Assembly: GCA_003212115.1 (NCBI GenBank)
Contig: QCQS01000003.1
Coordinates: 1 to 31,943, forward strand
Source of the DNA: Prochlorococcus sp. AG-455-E15
Lineage (GTDB): Bacteria; Cyanobacteriota; Cyanobacteriia; PCC-6307; Cyanobiaceae
DNA: 31,943 nt
Reading direction: 5' to 3'
A program made the translations under genes and the position numbers. The notes beneath the pieces are model-generated. The model worked only from the letters and a program-made list of their open reading frames with translations, had not been told where the DNA came from and ran no database searches. Positions within the stretch are counted from its first letter, which is position 1, and each line of letters starts with the position of its first letter. Shown here piece by piece: positions 6,696 through 14,997 of the stretch.

Positions 6696-8456
6696 GTGAA
6701 GCAAATTGATTCAGAGAAAAAATTAGATAGATTAAAAATTGATAAATTGTTAAAAACAATTTATTCAAATAATACTACAGAAGAAATTAATTTTATTTCA
6801 AATCAATTATTACAGATTTTAGATGATTTCTCAGAGAAATCTGCTTATGAAGAAATAAGAGATAAGGAAAGGTGGGACGAATCTCATTCTGTTTTAATAA
6901 CTTATGCAGATAGTATTTATAAAAATGGCGAGTCAACATTAATAACTCTTAGGGAGTTGTTAAGTAAACATTTTGTAAGTCTTTCTAAAGTTGTACATAT
7001 TCTTCCTTTTCTAAAATCCACAAGTGATGGAGGTTTCGCAGTCTCAAGCTATGATTCTCTAGAAGAAAAATTTGGTGGTTGGGATGATCTCAAAAGTATT
7101 TCTAAAAATCATGATTTGATGGCTGATTTGGTACTAAATCATGTTTCCTCATCTCACCCATGGGTTCAACAATTTATTAAATCCCAAGAACCAGGAATAT
7201 CAAATGTTTTTTCACCGAAACAAAATCTTGACTGGTCAAATGTAGTTAGACCAAGAAGTTCCTCCTTGTTTTCTCAAATAAATACTGAAGATGGCCTTAA
7301 ACAAGTTTGGACAACTTTTGGTCCAGATCAAATTGATTTGAATTGGCATAATCCAAAGATGACTCTTGAGTTCTTAAATTTAATTATCACTTATTTATCT
7401 AATGGAATTAAATGGTTCAGGCTTGATGCTGTAGGTTTTATTTGGAAGGAATCAGGGACAACATGCTTACATTTGCCAAAGGCACATTCAATTGTGAAAC
7501 TCCTAAGAGTTCTTTTGAATAATCTTCTTGACGATGGAGTTTTAATTACAGAAACTAATGTTCCTCAGAAGGAAAATTTATCTTATCTAATTCCTGATGA
7601 TGAAGCCCATATGGCATATAATTTCCCATTACCTCCTCTTCTCCTAGAGGCAATTATTACCTCAAGAGCTGATATCCTAAATTCATGGATATTTGATTGG
7701 CCAATATTACCTGAGGATACTACGTTATTTAATTTCACTGCATCACATGATGGAGTTGGTTTAAGAGCCCTTGAGGGTTTGATGAATGAGCAGAGAATTA
7801 AGGATTTATTAATTAATTGTGAAAAAAGAGGGGGCTTAGTAAGTCATAGACGTTTATCGAATGGTGAGGATAAACCCTATGAATTAAATATTAGTTGGTG
7901 GAGCGCAATGGAAGACTCCAGTAGAGATTCCAATCGATTTCAGTTTGAGAGGTTTATTTTAACTCAGTTGCTTGTAATGGCTCTGAAAGGGGTCCCGGCC
8001 TTCTATTTGCCAGCATTACTTGCTTCTGAAAATGATATCAAAAGTTTTTCTATGACAGGTCAAAGAAGAGATCTTAATAGAGAAAAATTTAAATTAGATA
8101 ATCTTTTATCTGTTTTAAATAATCCTGAATCTAATGCTAATAAAAACTTGAAATATCTTCGTAATGCTATGAATGTCAGGTCTGAATTAAAGCAATTTCA
8201 CCCTCGTTCAGAAATGAAATGTTTGTCTAAAGGTAGAAGTGATATTGTTGTAATTAAAAGAAGTAAAGGTCCTAAATCAGTTTTTGCAATCCATAACATG
8301 ACTGAAAATAAAATTAATTATCAATTGAATGATAATGATCTACCAAAAATTATTGATAATGATTTCAATACCCAAGATTTTTTAACATCCACTAAATACA
8401 ATTGGAAAAATATTAGTCTTGATCCTTTTCAAGTTATTTGGCTTAGTGCTTTATAG
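6696..8456 (+). CDS. GH13 sucrose-phosphorylase-like enzyme, probable glucosylglycerate phosphorylase
   Basis: A 586-residue alpha-amylase-superfamily enzyme starting with GTG. The four GH13 motifs are intact: ADLVLNHV, RLDAVGF with nucleophile Asp244, ITETNV with acid/base Glu286, and SHDGVG with Asp352. The overall form, with NLDWSNV and DLNWHNP segments and a short C-terminal beta domain, is that of the sucrose phosphorylase subfamily (GH13_18). Related enzymes in other bacteria act on 2-O-alpha-D-glucosyl-D-glycerate, releasing glucose-1-phosphate and D-glycerate. The neighbouring GGA synthase, phosphatase and glycerate kinase make that the best prediction here. Sucrose phosphorylase remains possible, since the substrate cannot be read from motifs alone. 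The next gene follows after three bases. Confidence 0.8.
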   Translation: MKQIDSEKKLDRLKIDKLLKTIYSNNTTEEINFISNQLLQILDDFSEKSAYEEIRDKERWDESHSVLITYADSIYKNGESTLITLRELLSKHFVSLSKVVHILPFLKSTSDGGFAVSSYDSLEEKFGGWDDLKSISKNHDLMADLVLNHVSSSHPWVQQFIKSQEPGISNVFSPKQNLDWSNVVRPRSSSLFSQINTEDGLKQVWTTFGPDQIDLNWHNPKMTLEFLNLIITYLSNGIKWFRLDAVGFIWKESGTTCLHLPKAHSIVKLLRVLLNNLLDDGVLITETNVPQKENLSYLIPDDEAHMAYNFPLPPLLLEAIITSRADILNSWIFDWPILPEDTTLFNFTASHDGVGLRALEGLMNEQRIKDLLINCEKRGGLVSHRRLSNGEDKPYELNISWWSAMEDSSRDSNRFQFERFILTQLLVMALKGVPAFYLPALLASENDIKSFSMTGQRRDLNREKFKLDNLLSVLNNPESNANKNLKYLRNAMNVRSELKQFHPRSEMKCLSKGRSDIVVIKRSKGPKSVFAIHNMTENKINYQLNDNDLPKIIDNDFNTQDFLTSTKYNWKNISLDPFQVIWLSAL

Positions 8457-8459
8457 ATA

Positions 8460-9257
8460 ATGATAGAAAATTCTTCTATTTGGGTAGTGAGTGACGTAGA
8501 TGGTACTTTAATGGATCACTCATATGATTTAACACCTGCAAAAGAGACTATAAAAACACTGCAAAAATTATCAATACCCATAATTCTTTGTACAAGCAAG
8601 ACGGCATCAGAGGTGAGAGTTATTAGGAATGAACTTAATTTAACGGATCCCTACATTGTTGAAAATGGTGCAGCAATATATGGTGAATCTCTTGAAAAGG
8701 TTAATGGAGAAATTATTCTGGGAATGAAGTACGAATTTCTGGAAGAAATCTTAAATTTTATCTCTGAAGAAATTGATTACAAACTTACTCCTCTTAATAA
8801 TCTCACTGATAAAGAAGCAAATAAGCTCACAGGTTTAGAAGGCAATTCTTTGAACTTAATGCGTGATAGACACTGGAGCATGCCTTTTTTAAATCCGCCA
8901 TCTAATTTAGAAGAGAAAATTAATATATGTTGTAAAAAGTTCAATGTTGATATCTTTAAGGGCAATAGAATGAGTCACTTACTATCTACAAAATCTAATA
9001 AAGGTAAAGCAATAAATGCTCTTAAAGAATATGCAAATATTCAAAATATCGAAATTATAGGTTTAGGCGATTCTCCAAATGATTTGCCCCTACTATTAAA
9101 TTCTGATATTAAAATTGTTATTCCTGGGAAAGATGGACCTAACTTGACTTTACTAGAACAATTAAAAGATTTGGAATTTACTTTAGCTTCTGAACCAAAC
9201 GGATATGGTTGGAGAAATGAAATCAATAAATACATAAATAAGCGAAAATTAAGCTAG
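8460..9257 (+). CDS. HAD-IIB phosphatase, probable glucosyl-3-phosphoglycerate phosphatase
   Basis: A 265-residue Cof-type HAD hydrolase of the mannosyl-3-phosphoglycerate phosphatase (MPGP/YedP) family. Motif I is SDVDGTLMDH with nucleophile Asp12 and Asp14. Motif II lies in IILCTSKTASE. The metal-binding motif GLGDSPNDLPLL has Asp204 and Asp208. YIVENGAAIYG is typical of the family. It would remove the phosphate from glucosyl-3-phosphoglycerate made by the synthase at 5419-6645, giving GGA. The gene is three bases after the phosphorylase and four before the glycerate kinase, so these three are one transcript. The family call is firm; glucosyl rather than mannosyl specificity is from context. 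Confidence 0.85.
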   Translation: MIENSSIWVVSDVDGTLMDHSYDLTPAKETIKTLQKLSIPIILCTSKTASEVRVIRNELNLTDPYIVENGAAIYGESLEKVNGEIILGMKYEFLEEILNFISEEIDYKLTPLNNLTDKEANKLTGLEGNSLNLMRDRHWSMPFLNPPSNLEEKINICCKKFNVDIFKGNRMSHLLSTKSNKGKAINALKEYANIQNIEIIGLGDSPNDLPLLLNSDIKIVIPGKDGPNLTLLEQLKDLEFTLASEPNGYGWRNEINKYINKRKLS

Positions 9258-9261
9258 AAAG

Positions 9262-10206
9262 ATGAATGATTTAAATATTAATTTTCCTCTTGATAAATTT
9301 GAAAAATTGATTATTGATATTGGTTGGGAATCATTGGATGATTGGTTCAATTTTTGGAATAATCAAAGAAATATTCTTTCAATTGATCAATATTGGAACA
9401 ATAAAGTAAATGATGATTGGATTTGGGGTTTAGCTTTACCTCTTTTATCTCAAGCTTATAAATTTCAAAATAATTTTTCTGATAGAAAAATTATTGGGAT
9501 CTCGGCACTACCTGGTACAGGTAAAACTACACTAGGTAAATGGCTCGAAGCTATATCGTTAAAATTAAACTTTAAAATTGCGGTTATTTCAATTGACGAC
9601 TTTTATCTCCCATCAGAAGAAATGAAATTAGCAATTAAGAATAATCCTTGGAATGTTTCAAGAGGTTTTCCTGGTAGTCACTCAGTAAAATTAATGTATG
9701 AAAAATTATTAAATTGGAAAATAAATGGAGAATTAAATGTACCAGTTTTCGATAAATCTTTGAGAAATGGTTTAGGAGATAGATCTCATTGGAGATTAGA
9801 TAATCCTGATTTATTAATCCTTGAGGGTTGGTTTTTGGGAATAAAACCTTTTTCTATTGACAAAAATGATAGATTTATAGATAAAACAAATTTGAGTATT
9901 GATGAGACTTCTTATATATTAAACATTCAAAATAACCTAAACGAATATTTAGATATTTGGACTTTAATAGACAATATTTGGCACTTAAAGCCTTTGAAAT
10001 TTGAATATATGAATATGTGGAAAACAAATCAAGAAAAAGAAATGTTTTTCAAGAAAGGTAACGCTCTTAAAGATGATAAATTATCTAATTTCTTGAGAAT
10101 GCTTAATGTCTCTATACCTCATAAAAGTTTTGATTTTATAAATTCTTATGCGCTTTTATTAATTGATCAAGGAAGAAATTTAGTAGAAGCTCGATTAAAT
10201 TTGTAG
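9262..10206 (+). CDS. Glycerate kinase, P-loop type (GLYK-like)
   Basis: A 314-residue P-loop kinase of the plant/cyanobacterial glycerate 3-kinase type. The Walker A motif is ALPGTGKT (residues 82-89), followed by AVISIDDFYLPSEEM, NVSRGFPGSHSVKLMYE and LLILEGWFLG, all characteristic. It phosphorylates D-glycerate to 3-phosphoglycerate. In plants and cyanobacteria this closes photorespiration. Here, placed last in an operon with a GGA phosphorylase candidate, it would also recover the glycerate released from GGA. Residues about 190-215 hold a low-complexity insert rich in Asp, Lys and Asn before the C-terminal segment. Confidence 0.85.
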   Translation: MNDLNINFPLDKFEKLIIDIGWESLDDWFNFWNNQRNILSIDQYWNNKVNDDWIWGLALPLLSQAYKFQNNFSDRKIIGISALPGTGKTTLGKWLEAISLKLNFKIAVISIDDFYLPSEEMKLAIKNNPWNVSRGFPGSHSVKLMYEKLLNWKINGELNVPVFDKSLRNGLGDRSHWRLDNPDLLILEGWFLGIKPFSIDKNDRFIDKTNLSIDETSYILNIQNNLNEYLDIWTLIDNIWHLKPLKFEYMNMWKTNQEKEMFFKKGNALKDDKLSNFLRMLNVSIPHKSFDFINSYALLLIDQGRNLVEARLNL

Positions 10207-10296
10207 AATTCCTAAATTTCTTTTTTTTCAGTAATTTTTTATACATTTTTTTTTGTTCTATATGGTGTTTAATTGAATTTATTTTGCTGTTAAGAG

Positions 10297-10524
10297 ATGG
10301 TTGAGTTTTCTTACAAAAATGAAGGTTGTAGGATGGTTGTTTTGAGATGTATTGGGCCATCAAATTTTTTTTTAGAGAGAGTTTTATTCCCAACTGACAT
10401 TCTTACTTTTATGGCCCCAAATGACTCAAGAGTTGAAATTTGGGGAAATGAATTATATGGCCCCAAGTTGGAAGAGAGAATAAGAATTTCGGCTGATAAC
10501 GAAGATTCGACTTTAGTGGCTTAG
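10297..10524 (+). CDS. DUF1830 family protein
   Basis: A 75-residue protein matching the cyanobacterial DUF1830 pattern: a short strand with Cys (VVLRCIGPSNFFLERVLFP) followed by TFMAPNDSRVEIWGNE, equivalent to the family ERVVFPGQ-LLFEAPP-A-LE pattern. It is predicted soluble with no membrane segment, and its function is unknown. Another ATG lies 12 codons downstream (10333); the first is used because it keeps the N-terminal strand. It stands alone between the GGA operon and a pair of very small membrane-protein genes. Confidence 0.75.
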   Translation: MVEFSYKNEGCRMVVLRCIGPSNFFLERVLFPTDILTFMAPNDSRVEIWGNELYGPKLEERIRISADNEDSTLVA

Positions 10525-10616
10525 AACATATATATTGTCTAATTGTCTTCGAGTCAAAATTTTTTACAAATACTTATTTTTTATTGATATTATCTAACTA
10601 GTTTTTAGTTTTATAG

Positions 10617-10742
10617 ATGTACTATTTTTCTTCCTTTGCGATAGGAGGTTTTGTTCCTTCTGCAGCTATTGCCGGCGTTTTACTTTTAGTTGGTTTAGGA
10701 GCCTTCTTTTATCTTGGTATTAAAGGGCCAACAGATTATTAA
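10617..10742 (+). CDS. 41-residue single-span membrane protein, not recognised
   Basis: An ATG-initiated frame of 41 codons. The peptide is a short aromatic N-terminus (MYYFSSF), a glycine/alanine/leucine-rich span (about residues 9-33, including AGVLLLVGLGAFFYLG) and a charged tail KGPTDY. Composition and length resemble the small subunits of photosystems, cytochrome b6f or NDH-1, but it matches none of those I can recall (PsbJ, PsbK, PsbX, PetG, PetN, PsaI, PsaM checked by eye). Support for being real is the clean hydrophobic profile, the GC-containing codons (GCC GGC) unlike random AT-rich frame, and a second similar gene 64 bases downstream. Confidence 0.6.
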   Translation: MYYFSSFAIGGFVPSAAIAGVLLLVGLGAFFYLGIKGPTDY

Positions 10743-10806
10743 AGCTGAGTTTAATGAACAAATGCTTATTTTGATTTTTGATAACCTTACTTGATTAGTT
10801 AAAATT

Positions 10807-10941
10807 ATGGATTTAACAACTATTTTATTTATATTAAGCTTACCGTTCGTTTTATTAACAGTTTACTTTGGTACAAAAAATGATTTTTACGAGAGTGAAA
10901 ATTACAAAGGTGATGGCTGTGCTCATGATGTTAAAAGATAA
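10807..10941 (+). CDS. 44-residue membrane-anchored protein, not recognised
   Basis: A 44-codon frame with ATG start. An N-terminal span (MDLTTILFILSLPFVLLTVYF) is followed by a hydrophilic tail with GTKNDFYESENYKGDGCAH. The tail, rich in Tyr, Gly and acidic residues, looks constrained and not like random sequence. It lies downstream of the 41-residue gene on the same strand and convergent to the exported protein at 10950, eight bases away. A subunit or assembly role in a thylakoid complex is a guess from size and shape only. Confidence 0.6.
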   Translation: MDLTTILFILSLPFVLLTVYFGTKNDFYESENYKGDGCAHDVKR

Positions 10942-10949
10942 CTATATTT

Positions 10950-11228
10950 TTAATTTCCTCTAAAAACACATGTCCATCTACTATCAAACTGCCAGACAGG
11001 TTTATATATCTCATTGGTAATTTTTATGCCTGCTTTATTACATGTATCCATATCTTTCATGGGAATAGAATGTAATGAGGGACTTGTGATTCCACTAACC
11101 TCTGGCCTTCTACCTGGTCCTTGTCTATAAGTTCCAATGATTAACAAGTAGTCATATTCAGCTTTTGCAGAACTAGAAAAGATCAACGAAAAAAGAAAAA
11201 ATAATATTAAAGTAGATTTTTTTTTCAT
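10950..11228 (-). CDS. Small exported protein of unknown function
   Basis: A 92-residue protein with a clear Sec signal peptide: MKKKS, then a hydrophobic core LILFFLFSLIFSSS and an AKA cleavage site near residue 23. The mature part of about 69 residues contains two cysteines (DTCNKAG and WTCVFRG) that could form a disulfide, and several conserved-looking segments (IIGTYRQGPGRRPE, WQFDSRW). I do not recognise a family. It probably acts in the periplasm or lumen. It shares a divergent 68-base promoter region with uppP, which contains two copies of TTAATTAATTA. Confidence 0.7.
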   Translation of the reverse strand: MKKKSTLILFFLFSLIFSSSAKAEYDYLLIIGTYRQGPGRRPEVSGITSPSLHSIPMKDMDTCNKAGIKITNEIYKPVWQFDSRWTCVFRGN

Positions 11229-11296
11229 TTTTCTATATTAGCTTTTAATTAATTAATGTAAATTGCTATTAATTAATTAGGTTATTTAATAAGTAA

Positions 11297-12097
11297 TTGG
11301 AATATTTAAAATTTATTTTATATGGCTTAATTCAAGGCTTGACTGAATTCGTTCCTGTGAGTAGTACAGCTCATTTAAAAGTTATATCTCTATTTTTAGG
11401 TATTGATGATCCCGGTGCCTCCTTGTCCGCTACTATTCAACTTGGAAGTGTTTTAGCAATAGCTTGGTATTTTAGGAGTGATATTTTTAATTTTAGAAGT
11501 CAATCTTCTAAAAAATTTCTGGAATATCTCTTACATGAAAGATTATTAAGGTCTATTTTGATTGGTACAATCCCAATTGTTTTGCTAGGTGGGAGTATAA
11601 AATTATTCGTCCCTTATTTTTTTGATAATGTTCTTCGTTCAAATTTATCAATAGCATTGGTCTCTTTCTTAATGGCTTTCTTTATGTACTTGGCAGATAG
11701 TTCGAAGAAAGGTTCTATTAACATCAAAAACCATAATTACTTAGATAGTTTTTTTATAGGTTTCTTTCAGGCATTTGCTATTTTCCCTGGAGTTTCAAGA
11801 TCGGGTGTCACTATTTCTAGCGCTCTAATATCAGGATGGGAAAGAGGCGATGCTGCGAAATTTTCTTTTCTTTTAGGGATGCCAGCTATCTCTCTTGCTG
11901 CGGTTGTTGAGTTTGTTTCTTCTTTTAATGATTTTTTTTCATTAGGTTTTCTACCTCTTTTTGTTGGTCTTATTACGACTTTTCTGTCCTCTTTATTTGC
12001 TATTGATTTCTTATTGAAGTATTTTTCTTCAAATGGCTTGAGAATATTTATTATCTATCGAGTTATTTTTGGTGTTGTAATTCTTCTGAATTTATAG
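11297..12097 (+). CDS. uppP: Undecaprenyl-diphosphatase UppP (BacA)
   Basis: A 266-residue multispan membrane enzyme that dephosphorylates undecaprenyl diphosphate, recycling the lipid carrier for peptidoglycan and polysaccharide export. The two catalytic regions are present: QGLTEFVPVSSTAHL (residues 14-28) and PGVSRSGVTISSAL (near 165). The start is TTG: the codon just before it is an in-frame TAA, and the conserved N-terminus begins immediately, so no other start is possible. Length and helix pattern fit the family. Confidence 0.96.
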   Translation: MEYLKFILYGLIQGLTEFVPVSSTAHLKVISLFLGIDDPGASLSATIQLGSVLAIAWYFRSDIFNFRSQSSKKFLEYLLHERLLRSILIGTIPIVLLGGSIKLFVPYFFDNVLRSNLSIALVSFLMAFFMYLADSSKKGSINIKNHNYLDSFFIGFFQAFAIFPGVSRSGVTISSALISGWERGDAAKFSFLLGMPAISLAAVVEFVSSFNDFFSLGFLPLFVGLITTFLSSLFAIDFLLKYFSSNGLRIFIIYRVIFGVVILLNL

Positions 12098-12151
12098 TTG
12101 GTTGTGAAAAATTTTTTGCAATTGTGTTAAGGTTTAAAAAAATTCTTTCTA

Positions 12152-12304
12152 ATGAATATTTTTATATCTTTTCAACTAGGTGAAGTAGAAGTTTCAAATC
12201 TTACTATATTAGTTTTAGTGTTTTTTTCTTCTTTTACATTCATTGCTGTAGGCATAAGTTCATATAAACTATACAAATCCCTAATAAATGAAGAAGATAA
12301 GTAA
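12152..12304 (+). CDS. 50-residue single-span membrane protein, not recognised
   Basis: A 50-codon ATG frame, MNIFISFQLGEVEVSN followed by a hydrophobic span (LTILVLVFFSSFTFIAVGISS) and the charged tail YKLYKSLINEEDK. The stop codon is the last three bases before the 3' end of the convergent tRNA-Pro gene. The amphipathic start, single span and mixed-charge tail look like a real small protein and not chance, but I cannot name a family. It lies 54 bases downstream of uppP on the same strand. Confidence 0.55.
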   Translation: MNIFISFQLGEVEVSNLTILVLVFFSSFTFIAVGISSYKLYKSLINEEDK

Positions 12305-12378
12305 TCGGAACGGCGGGATTTGAACCCACGACCCCCACTACCCCAAAGTGGTGCGCTACCAAACTGCGCTACGCCCCG
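12305..12378 (-). tRNA. tRNA-Pro (anticodon GGG)
   Basis: A full cloverleaf can be folded on the minus strand: a 7-bp acceptor stem CGGGGCG/CGTTCCG (two G-U pairs), a D-arm with GCGCAGTTTGGTAGCGC, an anticodon arm CCACT-TTGGGGT-AGTGG, and a T-arm GTGGGTTCAAATCCCGC. The anticodon is GGG at 12344-12342, reading CCC and CCU. The discriminator base is A. CCA is not encoded (the next bases are TTAC), so it must be added after transcription. The small gene at 12152 ends at the base before it. Confidence 0.97.
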
Positions 12379-12405
12379 TGACTTCACTATAAAGATAAGA
12401 TGGCT

Positions 12406-13137
12406 TTAAATGTTATTCTTTATAGGATTGTTATCAGATCTCAATACACACTTATCAACTTCCCAATTAAAGTTTTCCCAAACATGGTCTTTTAATTTGT
12501 AGTCGCATCCAGTAAAAACTCCTAATTTAACTTTTGTAGGAGATGCAGAACAATATTGCCTGCTTCCAGCTGATGCAAGATATTGTTGATGATATTGTTC
12601 TGCATAATAATATACATCAATCATTTTGATTTCCGTTTCAATTAAACCAAGATTTTTTTTGTTTAGTTCCATTTGATATTTTTCTTTACTGGCCAATATA
12701 GTTTTTAAATTATCTTTATTTTTGTAATATATTGCTGATCTATATTGAGTTCCCATATCATTACCTTGCCTATTCTTTTGTGTTGGATCATGACATTCCC
12801 AAAACATTTTTAATAAGTCACTTATATCTATTTTCGTTTTATCCCATATAACTCTTACAACTTCTGAATGACCAGTTAATCCGGAACAAACTTCATAATA
12901 AGTTGGGTTATTTTTCTCACCACCAGCATAACCTACAGAAGTTGTAACAACTCCAGGAAGTTTCCAAAAACATTTTTCTGCTCCCCAGAAACAACCACAT
13001 CCAAAAATTATTTCATCTTCTTGGATATTAGGATCCTTCTTAATATCTGTTTTTAATATTCTATGCAATGAAGAATGAGCATCATTAGTTAAATTTACTT
13101 CCTCATTATTCATAATTTTTTTCAGAAATTTAAACAT
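12406..13137 (-). CDS. msrA: Peptide-methionine (S)-S-oxide reductase MsrA
   Basis: A 243-residue MsrA that repairs oxidised methionine. The catalytic motif is GCFWGAEKCFW with Cys49. It continues with VGYAGGEKNNPTYYEVCSGLTGHSEVV and ECHDPTQKNRQGNDMGTQYRSAIYY, then AEQYHQQYL, all family hallmarks. C-terminal cysteines (RQYCSASP and FTGCDYK) are candidates for the resolving role with thioredoxin. The N-terminus has an extra 40-odd residues compared with the minimal domain and no evident signal peptide. It follows the ABC exporter with a 28-base gap and may be co-transcribed with it. Confidence 0.96.
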   Translation of the reverse strand: MFKFLKKIMNNEEVNLTNDAHSSLHRILKTDIKKDPNIQEDEIIFGCGCFWGAEKCFWKLPGVVTTSVGYAGGEKNNPTYYEVCSGLTGHSEVVRVIWDKTKIDISDLLKMFWECHDPTQKNRQGNDMGTQYRSAIYYKNKDNLKTILASKEKYQMELNKKNLGLIETEIKMIDVYYYAEQYHQQYLASAGSRQYCSASPTKVKLGVFTGCDYKLKDHVWENFNWEVDKCVLRSDNNPIKNNI

Positions 13138-13165
13138 TTAAATCCTTTTATTATAGGTAAAAAAA

Positions 13166-14917
13166 TTAACTTTGATTTTTTACAACTCTGTTGGCGAGTT
13201 CTCTTTCCCAAAGTTGTTTATATAGACCATTCTCTTTAACTAAATCCTTATGATTTCCTTCTTGTACTATTTCTCCTTTATCCATCACCAAAACCCTATC
13301 ACAGGTCGCTGCAACAGAGAGTTGGTGACTTATCATTATGATTGTTTTATTATTTCTATAACTCATTTCATCTATTATTCTTGCGGCTGTTTTATTGTCT
13401 ACGCTTGCTAAAGCATCATCAAGAACAACAATAGGAGAATTAACAAGTAGTGCTCTTCCAAGTGCAGTTCTTTGCCTTTGTCCACCACTTAATGTAATAC
13501 CTCTTTCACCAACAATAGTTTTAAACCTTTGTGGAAAACTATTGATATCATCCATTAATCCTGCTTTTGTAGCGCTTTCTTTAACTAAATATTTAGAAGC
13601 TTTGGGTTCTCCAAAACTTAGATTTTCTGAGATAGTAGAAGTAAATAAGAATGCCTCTTGAGGAACTATTGAAATATTTTTTCTAAGGTCACTTAATTTT
13701 AATGTTTTCACATCAATTTTATCTAAAAATAATTGATTGTCGGGAATTTCAATAGTCCTTCCTAGAGACTTTGCTAGTGTTGTCTTTCCACAACCTACTG
13801 GCCCAACTATTGCAATAAGTTCTCCAGGATAAATTTTAAAATTGAGACCATTTAAAGAATTAAATTTTGATCCTGAATACTTTATTGTTAAATTTTTTGC
13901 CTCTAAGAATCCTTCAATTTTTCTTTTTAAAAATTTAGTTTCTGATTTATCTACGATAGTTGGATTGTTCTGAAAGATTTCTTCCACACGATCTAAACTT
14001 ACTTGACCGAGTTGAAAAGTATTTAAGGTAAAACCTAATAGAGCTGTAGGAAAGACAAGTCTTTCTACGTAAAGAATTAAAGCTACTAAACCACCTATCG
14101 AAATAAATCCACTCTCTAATTGAAAAGTCCCTAATGATAATAATATCAACAATGAAATTGAGGAAATACCTTGCAACAATGGGAATAGAGTACTCGCTGT
14201 TCTAGCAAGTTTTATCGCTGAATTTCGATAGGCATTGTTATAGATATTAAATTCATTTTTTTCAGCATTCTCTTGAGCATATATTTTGATGGCACTTATC
14301 CCCGAAAGGTCTTCCTGAATTAGATCACTAAGTTTAGATAATGATTCTTGTTGGGCTTTTCTTTGATTAACCATTCTCCCGCCGAATAAACTTACAATTC
14401 CAAGGATTAATGGAAATATCATTAAAGCTGATATTGTTAATGTTTTATTAATCGAAAACATTGAAGGAATAGTGAATGAATAAGCTAATACAATGTTGCA
14501 CAAGCTCAAAACAGTAAATCCTAAAAGTCTTCTTATATTTTCAACATCGCTTGTAGCTCTACTAATAATGTCTCCACTACCTTTTTTTTGGATCCATTCT
14601 GGATCTTGAATAAGTAAATGGTCAAATAGTTTTTGACGAAGATTTACCTCTACTTTTCTACCTATGCCGAAGACTATTTGTCTTGAAAATAATCTTATTA
14701 AACCCATGCAAGTTGCTAAAAATATTAACCACAAAGATTTAGAAATAACAAAATCCGAAGAAAATCCATTTTGTAATTGGTCAATTATATTTTTTACTTC
14801 TAAGGGTATTACAACACTTAATATATTTACTATTAATAGAGCTAAAGCTCCATAAAAAAATTCTTTTTTGTAAGGTCTTAAGTATTTAGATATAACTTTT
14901 ATCTTTAAATTTTTCAT
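13166..14917 (-). CDS. ABC exporter half-transporter (MsbA/MdlA-like)
   Basis: A 583-residue protein with an N-terminal six-helix ABC transmembrane domain (residues about 15-300) and a C-terminal ATPase domain. Walker A is GPVGCGKT (372-379), the signature is LSGGQRQR and the Walker B region is VVLDDALASVD, followed by the switch His in MISHQLS. The residue after Walker B Asp is Asp where most ABC ATPases have Glu; MdlA-type exporters share this DDALSAVD form. It should work as a dimer, with itself or a partner not in this window. The substrate is unknown; lipids, peptides or drugs are family possibilities. Confidence 0.88.
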   Translation of the reverse strand: MKNLKIKVISKYLRPYKKEFFYGALALLIVNILSVVIPLEVKNIIDQLQNGFSSDFVISKSLWLIFLATCMGLIRLFSRQIVFGIGRKVEVNLRQKLFDHLLIQDPEWIQKKGSGDIISRATSDVENIRRLLGFTVLSLCNIVLAYSFTIPSMFSINKTLTISALMIFPLILGIVSLFGGRMVNQRKAQQESLSKLSDLIQEDLSGISAIKIYAQENAEKNEFNIYNNAYRNSAIKLARTASTLFPLLQGISSISLLILLSLGTFQLESGFISIGGLVALILYVERLVFPTALLGFTLNTFQLGQVSLDRVEEIFQNNPTIVDKSETKFLKRKIEGFLEAKNLTIKYSGSKFNSLNGLNFKIYPGELIAIVGPVGCGKTTLAKSLGRTIEIPDNQLFLDKIDVKTLKLSDLRKNISIVPQEAFLFTSTISENLSFGEPKASKYLVKESATKAGLMDDINSFPQRFKTIVGERGITLSGGQRQRTALGRALLVNSPIVVLDDALASVDNKTAARIIDEMSYRNNKTIIMISHQLSVAATCDRVLVMDKGEIVQEGNHKDLVKENGLYKQLWERELANRVVKNQS

Positions 14918-14997
14918 TTTATTTTGCCAATATGATTAAGATAATGTTTCATTTTTGAATATGTGAGCTAATTTTATAAATGATTCAGTATTTATTT

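Noticed and set aside
6696..8456. Naming the GH13 enzyme sucrose phosphorylase
   Set aside because: The four neighbouring genes form a glucosylglycerate pathway and GH13_18 contains GGA phosphorylases. Motifs alone do not separate the two, so the sucrose name was not adopted.
12172..12387. Open frame across the tRNA-Pro gene
   Set aside because: Its most protein-like part is translated tRNA, a common artefact.
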